The notes: generated by a model not told the origin, from the letters alone. A stretch of 64,000 nucleotides of DNA from an uncultured Croceitalea sp. (GCA_947499565.1 CANMOV010000001.1:310001-374000), one strand, 5' to 3'; positions 19,654 to 28,828 are shown, counted from the first letter of the stretch. Numbers and translations: made by a program.

Positions 19654-20401
19654 ACTTATCATCTTCTAACAATTTTCTATTGTTATTGATTAAGTGCAAT
19701 AGATTTGTTGCATAACGCTCTTTAAGTTTAATAGATTTTAAAGACTGTATATGTGTTATGCTGTGAGCATCGCTTCCTAAAAAGTCGTATAAATTGTTCT
19801 CTAATAGTTGCAAAGCCGCTCTCTTAACATCTGTGCCATAATAACCCCCAAGGGATAGTAAGTTGAGTTGAAATTTTAGTCCTTGCGACTTTAATTTTTC
19901 ATAATTTTTTAGATCAGTATTTAAATACTGATAGCGTTCAGGATGAGCGAATACCGGAAATAACCCCTTTGATTTAATATTTTCTACTGCCTGATTAAAA
20001 CTTAAACTAGGTTGCAGATAAGACATTTCAATCAAAATATGATTTGAATTTAAGGGTAAAACCTCATTATCGTCTAATAAATGCTCAAAATTCTCATCTA
20101 TCATGTGTTCAGCTGCATAGTTTATATCAACATAGTCAATATTATTATTTTTCAGCTCTTTTTTTAGAATCTTAAAAGATTTTTTGATAGACTTAGGAGT
20201 ATTATCATAGTAATTATGCATAATGTGAGGTGTGCATATGAACTTATTTACACCAAACTCTCTAAAACCTTTTACAAGTTCAATTGACTCTTCAACATTT
20301 TTTGCTCCATCATCAATCCCTGGTAAAATATGATTGTGAATATCGACAAACCCATTTAAACAATCTACTAGATATCTTTTTTTTATAAAAAAAGTGAACA
20401 T
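19646..20401 (-). CDS. PHP-type protein-tyrosine phosphatase (CpsB/YwqE family)
   Basis: The best start is the ATG at 20401 (MFTFFIKKRYLVDCLNGFVD), giving about 251 residues; the longer frame reaches 20461. The PHP metal-binding motifs are DIHNHILPGIDDGAKN, TPHIMHNYY, EMSYLQP, FAHPERYQYL and GSDAHS. It would dephosphorylate the Tyr cluster of Wzc and so cycle polymer assembly. The gene is convergent with wzc and the two coding regions overlap by 8 bp at their 3' ends, a fitting arrangement for a kinase-phosphatase pair. Confidence 0.88.
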   Translation of the reverse strand: MFTFFIKKRYLVDCLNGFVDIHNHILPGIDDGAKNVEESIELVKGFREFGVNKFICTPHIMHNYYDNTPKSIKKSFKILKKELKNNNIDYVDINYAAEHMIDENFEHLLDDNEVLPLNSNHILIEMSYLQPSLSFNQAVENIKSKGLFPVFAHPERYQYLNTDLKNYEKLKSQGLKFQLNLLSLGGYYGTDVKRAALQLLENNLYDFLGSDAHSITHIQSLKSIKLKERYATNLLHLINNNRKLLEDDKFN

Positions 20402-20568
20402 GAATATAGTTTGATATGCAAATATACGCTTACTTAACTGGGAATTAATCTTACTTTCCAATACAGTATCTTCTTTGTCCCAGAAACACTAGGGTAGGGG
20501 CGTTCGAGGTGGAAAATAGGTGAAAACCTTTGTTTACTTTTGTTAGGATTTTGTTTTCCATGCTGTTT

Positions 20569-20931
20569 TTATTGAAGAATAATATCACTATCAATATTCA
20601 ATTTTTGATGCAAAGCTTTGGCAACATTCAAAGTGATTTCCCTTTTTCCGTTTAAATAATCGCTAATTCTTGAAGCGCTTGTATCTAATAGCGTAGCTAA
20701 GTCTTTTCGTTTCAGACCCATCTCGAACATACGTAACTCAATCATTTCCTGTAAGGTTGGTAAACCTATAGGGAAATGTATTTCTTCATATTGCTCAATA
20801 ATATCAGTAATCTCTAGAAACTCTTTTGCTAAAGGGTCATCAGTTGGTGTATTATCATCCACAATATCTATCAACTCTTCTAAGCGAAGATTCGCTTTTA
20901 CATATGCTGCGTGTGTTATTAATTTTCCCAT
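20569..20931 (-). CDS. higA: HigA-family antitoxin
   Basis: A 120-residue protein with a C-terminal XRE helix-turn-helix: IELRMFEMGLKRKDLATLLD, then TSASRISDYLNGKREITLNV. The N-terminal half is the acidic region seen in HigA antitoxins that pair with PF09907 toxins. It follows the toxin gene by 4 bp, the toxin-first order typical of higBA. It should neutralise the toxin and repress the operon. Confidence 0.87.
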   Translation of the reverse strand: MGKLITHAAYVKANLRLEELIDIVDDNTPTDDPLAKEFLEITDIIEQYEEIHFPIGLPTLQEMIELRMFEMGLKRKDLATLLDTSASRISDYLNGKREITLNVAKALHQKLNIDSDIILQ

Positions 20932-20935
20932 GCCT

Positions 20936-21232
20936 CTATAACTTATCTATATTCTTTATTTTGTCGTAATCTCGATGATTGCCTACCCAACGTATCAATA
21001 CTTTCTTAAACTTAAATCGTACAATGGCAATAACTCGGTAATGATTTCCCTTGACGTTAAAAACAAACCTACCATTTCCAACGCTGTCAGCTGAATTGAA
21101 AGTGTTCTTTAAATCGGCAAAACTATCCCATTCAGCTTTATTTGCTTTTTTATACCAATCTTGTAAGGCCACTTTTGCATTGGTTTCTTTCGAAAAATAC
21201 TCCCTTAGCTTTTTAAATGATATTACATGCAC
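20936..21232 (-). CDS. higB: HigB-type mRNA interferase toxin
   Basis: A 98-residue RelE-fold protein of the HigB_toxin (PF09907) family: starts MHVISFKKLREYFSKETNAK, then ALQDWYKKANKAEWDSFADL and the core NGRFVFNVKGNHYRVIAIVR followed by VLIRWVGNHRDYDKI, where the C-terminal His-Arg-Asp-Tyr region is part of the RNase site. It would cleave ribosome-bound mRNA when freed from the antitoxin encoded 4 bp downstream. It marks the end of the polysaccharide locus. Confidence 0.88.
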   Translation of the reverse strand: MHVISFKKLREYFSKETNAKVALQDWYKKANKAEWDSFADLKNTFNSADSVGNGRFVFNVKGNHYRVIAIVRFKFKKVLIRWVGNHRDYDKIKNIDKL

Positions 21233-21695
21233 TTTATGAGATGTTTATTTAGAACGTAAAGATATAATAAAAATTACATATTTGGTTATTTAATTACATT
21301 TTGGAAAACAGTTGTCATAATTAGAAAGCAAAAGTATCCCAAAAAAGGTGAATATACAGGACAATTAAAAGAGACCACGATTGAGACACTCGGGGAATAA
21401 GTCTTTTGAATTAATAAAGTAGTCCTATAAATGGGCCGTTTTATTAGCCCACATTAATTTTTTGATAATATCATTCCCCTCCCGACAATTGAGCATGTAT
21501 GTATCGTCCCGAGTAGAATATTAATTTGTAGACTAGACCCTATTAAGTAGTGCGCCGTAAATTATTATATATGAGTTTATTATCATAATGAGCGGTTGTG
21601 TCAAAACTCTTATATGTTGTGTTTTTTTCTTATATTTAAGCAATGGGTCTTTCCCTCTTCAAACCCAAGTACGACTGCCAATTTAATCAATAACC
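21233..21695. promoter_or_regulatory. Divergent intergenic region between higBA and the oxidase module
   Basis: A 463-bp non-coding interval. It should contain the higB promoter (a TATCTTTA sequence lies about 25 bp upstream of the higB ATG on the minus strand, one mismatch from TAnnTTTG) and the oxidase promoter. A short hairpin with TGGGC/GCCCA arms sits near 21432-21451. A small in-frame ORF at 21596 overlaps the oxidase start and is not supported. Confidence 0.35.
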
Positions 21696-23666
21696 ATGTT
21701 TTCAGGAAAGGGGATGTTCCATTTTATAAAGATTTCTTGCACCACGCCAAAAGTTTTGATTTTTGCGCTGTTTTTTTTACATCCTTTTACTTCTGTTATT
21801 GCTCAAGAATCCAATAAAAATATATTAGAGCAGCCAGGTATTATTGGAACCATTGTCCTTGGCGCGATGATTTTGATTATAGCAACGCTAATTGCCATAA
21901 TAAGGGCCAGCACTTATCTCAAAAAAATCAAGGAAACCAACTCGTTAAAAAGTCCTGAAGGGCTCCGGCAGCAGATTGTCAATTTAGAGGCAGATAAGAT
22001 TGCCCATATTTTAGAAGAAAGGACTCGCAGCGAAAAGATGCCCCAAAAGAATATAAAGTTTCCAAAATTCTTGGCAAATGTGAAAGAAAAAGCGGCTTAC
22101 GCCCTTATCCATATTGATGAGTCTTCAATTAATGATTATTTACAACAAAGACTGACAAACCTTGGTTATGAATTATCCGGGCAAGAGCTTGGGTCAAACG
22201 CAGAAGTTCTTGACAAAAGAGGGCTTGTTGTTTCACAATCACAAGATGTCAGTAGTCCGATTTATGATGATAAGCAACGCTCCGATTACAAGATTGTTGC
22301 CGACCCAGCACTCGCCAAAATTGTTATTTCGTATATAGCTGCATCCACATTTTGGCTATTGTTCGGAACTTTTATTGGGTTGTATGTTGGGATAAAGTTC
22401 GTTGCGCCAGATATTGAAAGTCTATCCTTTTTATCTTTTGGGAGATTGAGGCCAGTACATACGAATGCGGTTTTTTGGGGTTGGTCTTCATTGGCTATGA
22501 TTGGCCTCGGATATTTTGTAGTGACCAGAACTTCAAATGCCAAGATATATAATGTCCGCTGGGCTTGGATTGCCCTTGCTCTTATGAATCTGTCAGTTAT
22601 TCTTGGAACCATATTTTTAATGGCAGGAATCAACAACGGAGGCGGTGAGTACCGCGAATACATTTGGCCGGTGATCTCACTATTCGCCATTGGCCTTTTT
22701 ATAACATTTCTCAATTTTTATAAGACAGTTGCCAATAGAAAAACAGAGGATATCTATATTTCAAATTGGTATATCCTGGCGGGATGTATTTGGACTTTGG
22801 TGTTGGTTACCATAGGTTATTTGCCCTTTTATCAGGAAGGATTGGGAGAAACCATAATCCAAGGGTATTATATGCACCAAGGAGTGGGAATGTGGTTTAT
22901 GACATTTACACTCGGCTTGGTATATTATTTCCTTCCTTCTTCCTTGAACAAACCAATTTATTCATATTCACTTGGAATATTGGCTTTCTGGACCCAGATG
23001 TTATTCTATACCCTTATAGGTACACATCATTTTGTTTTTAGTCCCATTCCATGGTGGCTACAGACGGTCGCAATTGTCTTTAGTATCGGAATGTTCATTC
23101 CCGTTTTGGCAGGGACGACGAATTTTTTATTGACTATGCGAGGAAGTTTCAGTCAGATAGGTAGAAGTTATGTACTGCCTTTCATGTTGGTCGGAGTACT
23201 ATTTTACTTTATCGGTTCAACTCAAGGAAGTTTTCAGGCGTTCCGCTTTACAAACTTTGTATGGCATTTTACCGATTTCAATGTAGCCCATTCTCATATT
23301 ACGATGTATGGCATAATAAGCTTTTTCCTCTGGGGTTGTATATATGCTTTGGTACCTAAACTAATTGGAAGGGAACCCAATCAATTGTTAGTAGGAGTTC
23401 ATTTCTGGCTATCATTTTTAGGTCTTATCGTTTATACATTTTCGTTGATGATAGGTGGGACCGAAAGGGGCCTGAGTTGGATCGAGGGTGCGCCTTTTAT
23501 TGAAAGTGTCTCTCTTATGTTCCCATACTGGTTATGGCGGGCCATAGGCGGAACATTTATGTTTTTTGGACATATATTTTTCTGGTATAACCTGCATTTG
23601 GTTTACAGGGGATGGAGAACTTCTACAATAACACCAAAAGAAAAGAGAGATGTTGAACTTGTCTAA
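21696..23666 (+). CDS. ccoN: cbb3-type heme-copper oxidase catalytic subunit, divergent, with N-terminal extension
   Basis: A 656-residue protein. Residues 1-37 look like a signal or first helix ending SVIAQ; a second helix follows near 50-70, then about 120 soluble residues, before the CcoN core from about residue 210. The core has H255 in FGRLRPVHTNA (low-spin heme b), H394 in YYMHQGVGMW (CuB), Y438 and H444-H445 in LFYTLIGTHH (CuB and the cross-linked Tyr) and H532/H534 in AHSHITMYG. From H394 to H534 my alignment to Pseudomonas CcoN is gap-free, so all ligands and the catalytic Tyr are kept, which favours O2 reduction over NO reduction. Overlaps ccoO by 17 bp. An alternative ATG is at 21714. 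Confidence 0.82.
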   Translation: MFSGKGMFHFIKISCTTPKVLIFALFFLHPFTSVIAQESNKNILEQPGIIGTIVLGAMILIIATLIAIIRASTYLKKIKETNSLKSPEGLRQQIVNLEADKIAHILEERTRSEKMPQKNIKFPKFLANVKEKAAYALIHIDESSINDYLQQRLTNLGYELSGQELGSNAEVLDKRGLVVSQSQDVSSPIYDDKQRSDYKIVADPALAKIVISYIAASTFWLLFGTFIGLYVGIKFVAPDIESLSFLSFGRLRPVHTNAVFWGWSSLAMIGLGYFVVTRTSNAKIYNVRWAWIALALMNLSVILGTIFLMAGINNGGGEYREYIWPVISLFAIGLFITFLNFYKTVANRKTEDIYISNWYILAGCIWTLVLVTIGYLPFYQEGLGETIIQGYYMHQGVGMWFMTFTLGLVYYFLPSSLNKPIYSYSLGILAFWTQMLFYTLIGTHHFVFSPIPWWLQTVAIVFSIGMFIPVLAGTTNFLLTMRGSFSQIGRSYVLPFMLVGVLFYFIGSTQGSFQAFRFTNFVWHFTDFNVAHSHITMYGIISFFLWGCIYALVPKLIGREPNQLLVGVHFWLSFLGLIVYTFSLMIGGTERGLSWIEGAPFIESVSLMFPYWLWRAIGGTFMFFGHIFFWYNLHLVYRGWRTSTITPKEKRDVELV

Positions 23667-24654
23667 AAATCATGCGCTACTGACGTTCACGGCATTCATT
23701 GTCTTCTTTGGTCTAAGTACCGTCATAGCTATTTTTCCAGCCTTGGATATGCAAAATAGCGTTCAGCCCTTATCAAAAGCGGTGGATCTGTCACCGGAGG
23801 AGCGAGCGGGTCTAAATATATATATCGCTGAAGGTTGTGTTGCTTGCCACACGCAGCAGGTTCGTAATATAGAGATGGATAAGGTCTGGGGCGATAGACC
23901 CAGCCTAGCTTCAGACTACTACTATTCAAAGAAAAGAATGGATGTATGGAGGCAATCCCCATCTCTTTTGGGAAGCGAGCGCACAGGTCCGGATTTGACC
24001 AATGTGGGAAAGCGACAACCTAGTCAAGACTGGCACTTAATTCATTTATACAATCCAAGGATTGTTGTTGAACAATCCGTTATGGCACCATATCCTTGGT
24101 TGTTTGAGCTAAAAAGTCCATCTGAAGTAGAACCAACCGATGTCAAGGTCAATGTGCCAAAAAAGTTTTTGAAAAACGCCTCTCTTGTAGTAGTGGCAAA
24201 GGATGAAGCCCTGAATTTGGTCAAATACATTCAATCGCTTAAACAGGTGGATCCCAGTTTTGCAATTCCTGATTTCATTCCCTCTTCAGGGACGGATGCT
24301 TTTGCCGAGACAACTCCTGACGGACAAGCTCTGGATGGAAAATCGCTGTATATTCAAAATTGTGCTGCATGTCACCAACCATCTGGTGAGGGATTGGCCG
24401 GGGCCTTTCCAACATTGAAAAATAGTCCCATCGTGATTGATGAAGATTATGATTTTATGGTTCGAATTATCATTCAAGGATATGATGCCCGGGACGAATA
24501 TGGGGTAATGCCCCCTTTGGGCGACCAATTGAATGATTCTGAAATAGCCGCGATCGTCAATTACGAACGTAACAGTTGGGGAAATGAAGCCGCTAGAGTT
24601 TCCACGGAAGATGTGAAGAGAATTCGAGATTTTGTCAATGCTTTAAATCAATAG
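23650..24654 (+). CDS. ccoO: CcoO-like membrane cytochrome c fused to a second cytochrome c domain
   Basis: A 334-residue protein with an N-terminal membrane anchor (residues about 10-30). The first heme site is C63-V-A-C66-H67 inside IYIAEGCVACHTQQVRNIEM, the CcoO signature, followed by WGDRPSLASDYYY and LLGSERTGPDLTNVGKRQ. A second heme site, C238-A-A-C241-H242 in QNCAACHQPSGEGLAGAFP, belongs to an added class I cytochrome c domain with YGVMPPLGD supplying the axial Met. Normal CcoO has one heme and about 200 residues; the extra domain may replace the missing CcoP as the electron entry point. Start overlaps ccoN. Confidence 0.85.
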   Translation: MLNLSKNHALLTFTAFIVFFGLSTVIAIFPALDMQNSVQPLSKAVDLSPEERAGLNIYIAEGCVACHTQQVRNIEMDKVWGDRPSLASDYYYSKKRMDVWRQSPSLLGSERTGPDLTNVGKRQPSQDWHLIHLYNPRIVVEQSVMAPYPWLFELKSPSEVEPTDVKVNVPKKFLKNASLVVVAKDEALNLVKYIQSLKQVDPSFAIPDFIPSSGTDAFAETTPDGQALDGKSLYIQNCAACHQPSGEGLAGAFPTLKNSPIVIDEDYDFMVRIIIQGYDARDEYGVMPPLGDQLNDSEIAAIVNYERNSWGNEAARVSTEDVKRIRDFVNALNQ

Positions 24655-24656
24655 CC

Positions 24657-24923
24657 ATGAAAAGAATAATCTATTTTCTATTGTTTTTTATTGGGTCGGT
24701 CGCGGAAGCCGTGGCATGTGATCTATGCAAGGAAAAACAACCTGAACTTCTTAAAGAGGTAGCGCATGGAGCTGGTCCGGAAGGAACAATTGATTTATTG
24801 ATTATGTGGTCTGCGGTAATTCTAGTTGGTGGCACCTTGGTGCTTAGCTTGAAGTTTTTGATTTTCCCTAAAGAGAAAAATCCACATCATATTAAGTATC
24901 TGCCATTTGATGATGCCAATTAA
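24657..24923 (+). CDS. Small membrane protein of the oxidase module
   Basis: An 88-residue protein starting 2 bp after ccoO. It has a signal-like helix MKRIIYFLLFFIGSVAEAVA, directly followed by CDLCKEKQPELLKEVAHGAG, then a second helix (LLIMWSAVILVGGTLVLSLK). The CxxC right after the helix could bind a metal or form a disulfide on the periplasmic side. I do not recognise a family. Tight spacing on both sides indicates a subunit or assembly factor of the neighbouring oxidase. Confidence 0.65.
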   Translation: MKRIIYFLLFFIGSVAEAVACDLCKEKQPELLKEVAHGAGPEGTIDLLIMWSAVILVGGTLVLSLKFLIFPKEKNPHHIKYLPFDDAN

Positions 24924-25368
24924 AATTGATGAGATGGAAAAAACAGACAATATAATGGACAAAGTAAAAATATATTTAGATGATGACCCAAACCCATTCG
25001 TGGAATTGGATACACCATCGAAAATTTTATTTGATACGACCAAAATTCAAGACGGCAAGCACACCCTGAAATTCATTGCCAAATCTTCTTCCGGCAAGGA
25101 AGGAATCAAAACAATTCCCTTTGAGGTCAGGAATGGCCCTTCGATTTCGGTAATCGGCCTGGAAGAAAATCAAGTTGTCGAAGATAAGCTGCCGATAAAT
25201 GTGAATGCGTATGGCAGTGAAAGAAAGGAAATTTTTGTTGTAAAAGGTTCTGAAAACCCTAAAGGAATTCCCATTTGGGTTTGGGTTATCTTGTTGTTAT
25301 TCATCGGTTGGGGATTACATTATTTGGTTCTGTACTGGACGGATCAAAATTATATATCCTTCTTTTGA
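24913..25368 (+). CDS. Tail-anchored protein with Ig-like domain, oxidase module
   Basis: About 151 residues from the ATG at 24913; ATGs at 24910 and 24934 (MEKTDNIMDKVKIYLDDDPN) are equally possible. The body is beta-rich and Ig-like: TPSKILFDTTKIQDGKHTLK and GKEGIKTIPFEVRNGPSISV. A single hydrophobic helix near the C-terminus (GIPIWVWVILLLFIGWGLHY) anchors it. There is no signal peptide, so the Ig-like part may be cytoplasmic unless the anchor inserts the other way. Its start overlaps the previous stop, so it is co-translated with the oxidase genes. Function unknown. Confidence 0.6.
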   Translation: MPIKIDEMEKTDNIMDKVKIYLDDDPNPFVELDTPSKILFDTTKIQDGKHTLKFIAKSSSGKEGIKTIPFEVRNGPSISVIGLEENQVVEDKLPINVNAYGSERKEIFVVKGSENPKGIPIWVWVILLLFIGWGLHYLVLYWTDQNYISFF

Positions 25369-25392
25369 TTTGAATATGTTCAAGATAAAGAA

Positions 25393-25956
25393 ATGAGAAA
25401 CTACTTAGAATCATTTGATATACTTTCCAATGAGGAAATTGACTTGTTTGAAAGTAAAGTACGATACAAAAACCTAAAAAAAGGAGCGTTTTTTATCAAA
25501 GAAGGTGAAACCTGCAATGAAGTTGCATTCGTAGTTGATGGATTATTCCGTTCATTTTATTATTCATCTTCAGAAGAAGAAGTAACGTATTGTTTTACTT
25601 TTTCCGATTCTTTTGTTAGTGCCTATTCTTCATTTTTATCACAAACGAAGACAGTAGAAAACATCCAGGCTCTGACAAGTATTGATTTGTTAACAATTTC
25701 GAGAGATGAAATTTTAAAATTAGAGCAATCAAGTACCAATTGGTTAAAGCTATTTAAGTTCATCGCAGAGCAAGAATACATTAAATTGGAAAAAAGAATT
25801 TTTTTATTACAAAAGGAAACTGCTGAAAAAAGGTACCGAGATTTGCTTGCTAATCAACCAGAGTTATTACAGATGATACCATTGAATTATCTATCCTCAT
25901 ATTTGGGAATTTCGCAACGACATTTAAGCCGGATAAGGAAGTCGATTTGGAATTAG
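25393..25956 (+). CDS. Crp/Fnr-family regulator
   Basis: A 187-residue protein: cyclic-nucleotide-binding-like jelly roll (GAFFIKEGETCNEVAFVVDG, then LFRSFYYSSSEEEVTYCFTF), a dimer helix (LEKRIFLLQKETAEKRYRDL) and a short C-terminal HTH (LSSYLGISQRHLSRIRKSIW). The HTH is of the compact form frequent in Bacteroidota. No Fe-S cysteines of the FNR type are seen in the N-terminus. It starts 24 bp after the oxidase module and could control it or the next gene. Ligand unknown. Confidence 0.82.
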   Translation: MRNYLESFDILSNEEIDLFESKVRYKNLKKGAFFIKEGETCNEVAFVVDGLFRSFYYSSSEEEVTYCFTFSDSFVSAYSSFLSQTKTVENIQALTSIDLLTISRDEILKLEQSSTNWLKLFKFIAEQEYIKLEKRIFLLQKETAEKRYRDLLANQPELLQMIPLNYLSSYLGISQRHLSRIRKSIWN

Positions 25957-26013
25957 ACAAATGTCCTTTCTGTGGAACTTCATATTACTGTTCTTTGTAA
26001 AAAGGAATAGAAA

Positions 26014-26592
26014 ATGAAACACGTTTTAATAATCAATGGACATCCAGACAATCAGAGTTTCAATTATGCTTTATCAGAAGCTTACACAAAAGGTGCAAGT
26101 AATACAAATTCTAAATTGAGTCTAGTCAATATTTCAGATTTACGATTCAATCCGAATCTTTCTTTCGGTTATCGAAAAAGAATGGATTTAGAGCCCGATT
26201 TAATAGATGCAATAGAAAAAATAAAAAAAGCGGACCATATTGTATGGATATTTCCAATGTGGTGGTATGGCTATCCTGCGATAATGAAAGGGTTTATCGA
26301 TAGAACATTTTTGCCTGGAATTACTTATCTACCTGTTGAAGGAAAACTTTTCCCAGATAAACTCTTAAAAGGAAAAACAGCGAGAATTATCGTCACTGCT
26401 GACACTGTAAGCTGGTATAATAGATTGGTAATGAAAAATCCAGCTATCAATCAATTTAAAAAAGGCACTTTAGAATTTTGCGGAATAAGTCCTGTTAAGG
26501 TAACTTATATTGCGCCAATCAAAAATTCAAGTTCTGGTTTTAGGGAAAATTGGTTAAGAAAAATTGCCCTGCTGGGTAATAATTTGAAATAA
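26014..26592 (+). CDS. NAD(P)H oxidoreductase, flavodoxin-like fold (NQO1/MdaB family)
   Basis: A 192-residue protein starting MKHVLIINGHPDNQSFNYAL, with the INGHP phosphate loop that binds the flavin, WIFPMWWYGYPAIMKGFIDR (the family FPxWWxxxPA motif) and LPVEGKLFPDKLLKGKTARI. It should reduce quinones or other electrophiles by two electrons with FAD/FMN in the cytoplasm. It lies 57 bp after the Crp/Fnr gene and may be its target. Convergent with the gene at 26710. Confidence 0.85.
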   Translation: MKHVLIINGHPDNQSFNYALSEAYTKGASNTNSKLSLVNISDLRFNPNLSFGYRKRMDLEPDLIDAIEKIKKADHIVWIFPMWWYGYPAIMKGFIDRTFLPGITYLPVEGKLFPDKLLKGKTARIIVTADTVSWYNRLVMKNPAINQFKKGTLEFCGISPVKVTYIAPIKNSSSGFRENWLRKIALLGNNLK

Positions 26593-26709
26593 ATTCTGGC
26601 ACAACATATACAAAAATAGAACGGGGAATTGCATTATTTATCCCTTTACTGATGAGATAAAAATTAGATACCTTTCTTTTTGTTTACTTTTTTCATAATT
26701 CAGACTCGT

Positions 26710-27336
26710 TTAAAGCGTAACTGCAAGAAAGAACCCCAAATGTTTTGATCTAAATGCCCTTTCTTCTAAGGGCTTGAACCACGGTGTCCCTAGACCCATT
26801 CTAATGTTTTTGTACTGCAGACCCAAACGATAAAGGTTGGAAAGGCCGCTCTCGCCTGAAAAGTTTGTAGAAGCATTGAACTGTCCACGAAAATATAAAC
26901 TGACCCGACTGCTGATAGGGGACTGATATTCAAGCAATATTCTGGTATACAGGGATCGCTTATCCGAAATTCTATAGGAAGGGAAGAAGGCAAACCGGAA
27001 ATTGTTTTTAGTATAGGTATATCGTGTTCCAATCGCCACGATAAACACTTTTTGATTTACAGCCCCTTCGACTGCCAAGGAAATCCGGTTTTTTATTTGA
27101 TAAAAAAGAAAGTTATCAATAAGGTAACTTTCGGACGCCCTTCCAAAGTTGTAATCGGCACTTACGGAGGTCAAATTAAAAAAACTGAATTTGGTAGATT
27201 CAAAGTCCTTGAAAAAGGTATACTGATTTTTTATTTTCTCGTTCATAAAAGTACTTTCCACATTAGCATGTTGTGATAGCAAACTGGTTTGCATCCCAAA
27301 TAATATCCCGATCAAAATCATGTACTTCATTGCCAA
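26710..27336 (-). CDS. Putative outer-membrane beta-barrel protein
   Basis: A 208-residue protein with a Sec signal peptide (MILIGILFGMQTSLLSQ after an MAMKY start). The mature part shows alternating hydrophobic strands rich in aromatic residues and ends GFFLAVTL, similar to small outer-membrane barrels. Segments such as YNFGRASESYLIDNFLFYQI and RGQFNASTNFSGESGLSNLY are not from a family I can name. No function assigned. It stands alone between a convergent gene and the nitroreductase operon. Confidence 0.6.
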   Translation of the reverse strand: MAMKYMILIGILFGMQTSLLSQHANVESTFMNEKIKNQYTFFKDFESTKFSFFNLTSVSADYNFGRASESYLIDNFLFYQIKNRISLAVEGAVNQKVFIVAIGTRYTYTKNNFRFAFFPSYRISDKRSLYTRILLEYQSPISSRVSLYFRGQFNASTNFSGESGLSNLYRLGLQYKNIRMGLGTPWFKPLEERAFRSKHLGFFLAVTL

Positions 27337-27417
27337 GGTGTTTTTTACCTTTTACGTTATTGTTATGTTCCGTAGTATGTTTTTTCATTCAAAGACAACA
27401 AGCTCTAATTAGCTTCT

Positions 27418-28047
27418 TTATATTTTTTCGAATAATTCTTCCAAAGGCTTTCTGACCTTTTTGCGGTATTGGGTATCATCTTCTTCCGAACGATATCCAA
27501 CTGTAGCGATGACCGAAGCGTTAAGTCCTTTTTTATCCAGGCCTAAAATTTCATTATATGCTACGGGGTCAAAACCTTCCATTGGACAGGCATCGATCTT
27601 GAGTTCGGCACATGCATTCAGTAAATTGGCTAGCGATAAATACGTCTGACGTTTGGACCAGGACTGCCATTCAGATTCGTTCTTTTGGGAAAGGCTTTCT
27701 TTAATAAAATCCCCATAACCCTGTATCTCTGAAATTGGTATTTGCTGAGTCTTGGAAATGTTGTTTATATAATCGTCTATATGCTCCTCTTTGTGTTCTG
27801 AAAAATTGCAAAACACGAATAAATGGGATGCTTCGGTTACCTGAGATTGCCCCCAAGAAACCTCTTTTAAACGCTCTCTTAATGCCTTGTCTTCTATAAT
27901 CAACACTTTGTACAACTGTAAACCATAGGATGACACGGATAGTTGTACCGCTTCTTTCAAGTAATCCAAATCTCGTTCTGAAACGATTTTTTCGGAATCA
28001 AATTTTTTGGTTGCGTAACGCCATTTTAAATTTTCTAGTAGCTTCAT
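27418..28047 (-). CDS. Nitroreductase-family NAD(P)H oxidoreductase (NfsB-like)
   Basis: A 209-residue FMN enzyme. It starts MKLLENLKWRYATKKFDSEK, with the RYATKKFD FMN-phosphate motif typical of NfsB/YdgI-type proteins, SSYGLQLYKVLIIEDKALRE, and near the C-terminus CPMEGFDPVAYNEILGLDKK followed by TVGYRSEEDD. It reduces nitroaromatics, quinones or aldehydes. It is the last gene of the transcript starting at the Crp-type box near 29340 if the 40-bp gap to the acetyltransferase gene is read through. Confidence 0.87.
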   Translation of the reverse strand: MKLLENLKWRYATKKFDSEKIVSERDLDYLKEAVQLSVSSYGLQLYKVLIIEDKALRERLKEVSWGQSQVTEASHLFVFCNFSEHKEEHIDDYINNISKTQQIPISEIQGYGDFIKESLSQKNESEWQSWSKRQTYLSLANLLNACAELKIDACPMEGFDPVAYNEILGLDKKGLNASVIATVGYRSEEDDTQYRKKVRKPLEELFEKI

Positions 28048-28087
28048 TTTTCTCGTTGTTTTAGATTAAAAGTTGTTTTCGTTCTGT

Positions 28088-28825
28088 TTATATATTTTGC
28101 GCTAGTACGTAATTTCTCATTAAGAATTGCTCTTCAAAACCAAGCTTATCATACAGTCCTTTCCCCATCGCGGAGGATTGAAGTACCGCATAACGATATC
28201 CTTTATTAATTGCTTCATATAGCATGGACTGCATCATTCTTTCGGCATAACCTTTTCTTCTCATCTCAGGAATGATCCCCATGGAATGAATTCCAACAAC
28301 CTCGTTTCCACTATAATACATTAAGGCAGTGCCTACTGGGTATGCCTTATCATAGGCTATCAGATAGTCTACTTCATCATAGCTGTTCAGGAGTAGTTTA
28401 TGGTGAATTTTGTAGCCGAAGGCCTTTTCAAATAGGGATTCCCATAATAGTGATGTGCGTTCGTCCTTTACTTTGTGAAGTTCAATTTCTGCAGGAGCGA
28501 AGCTAGCTTTTGTAAGGTCTAAGGACATCCCTACCTGTTCTAAAACTTTTTCGAAACCGTTCATTTTCAAAAGGGGTCCATAATCGTTCCCATCAATTTC
28601 CCAATAGGGAACTGTAATTTTGGTAGACGATGAAGAAATAATTCGTTTAGCAAGGTCCAGATCACTTTGTTCAGGAGTATTTTTAAACCAGAGCCTATTC
28701 GGCCAACTCGAGTAATTTACAATTCCGTAGTCAAAAGCATCCCCTATTGCATAAGCGTCTACTCTTTGATTTACTAATTGCCATAGAGCGGTCAAATTAT
28801 GTATATTGTGTTTCTTTAAGTCCAT
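28088..28825 (-). CDS. GNAT-family N-acetyltransferase
   Basis: A 245-residue protein with a degenerate N-terminal half and a C-terminal GNAT domain. The acetyl-CoA loop is SMGIIPEMRRKGYAERMMQS (RRxGxA form), followed by NKGYRYAVLQSSAMGKGLYD and KLGFEEQFLMRNYVL. Substrate unknown. It starts 3 bp after the stop of the DMT transporter gene, so the two are one unit. Confidence 0.78.
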   Translation of the reverse strand: MDLKKHNIHNLTALWQLVNQRVDAYAIGDAFDYGIVNYSSWPNRLWFKNTPEQSDLDLAKRIISSSSTKITVPYWEIDGNDYGPLLKMNGFEKVLEQVGMSLDLTKASFAPAEIELHKVKDERTSLLWESLFEKAFGYKIHHKLLLNSYDEVDYLIAYDKAYPVGTALMYYSGNEVVGIHSMGIIPEMRRKGYAERMMQSMLYEAINKGYRYAVLQSSAMGKGLYDKLGFEEQFLMRNYVLAQNI

Positions 28826-28828
28826 GTT

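Noticed and set aside
21696-23666. The oxidase as a nitric oxide reductase because of the HSHITMYG motif
   Set aside because: The cross-linked Tyr and all CcoN ligands are in register, which favours an oxygen reductase; still open to test.
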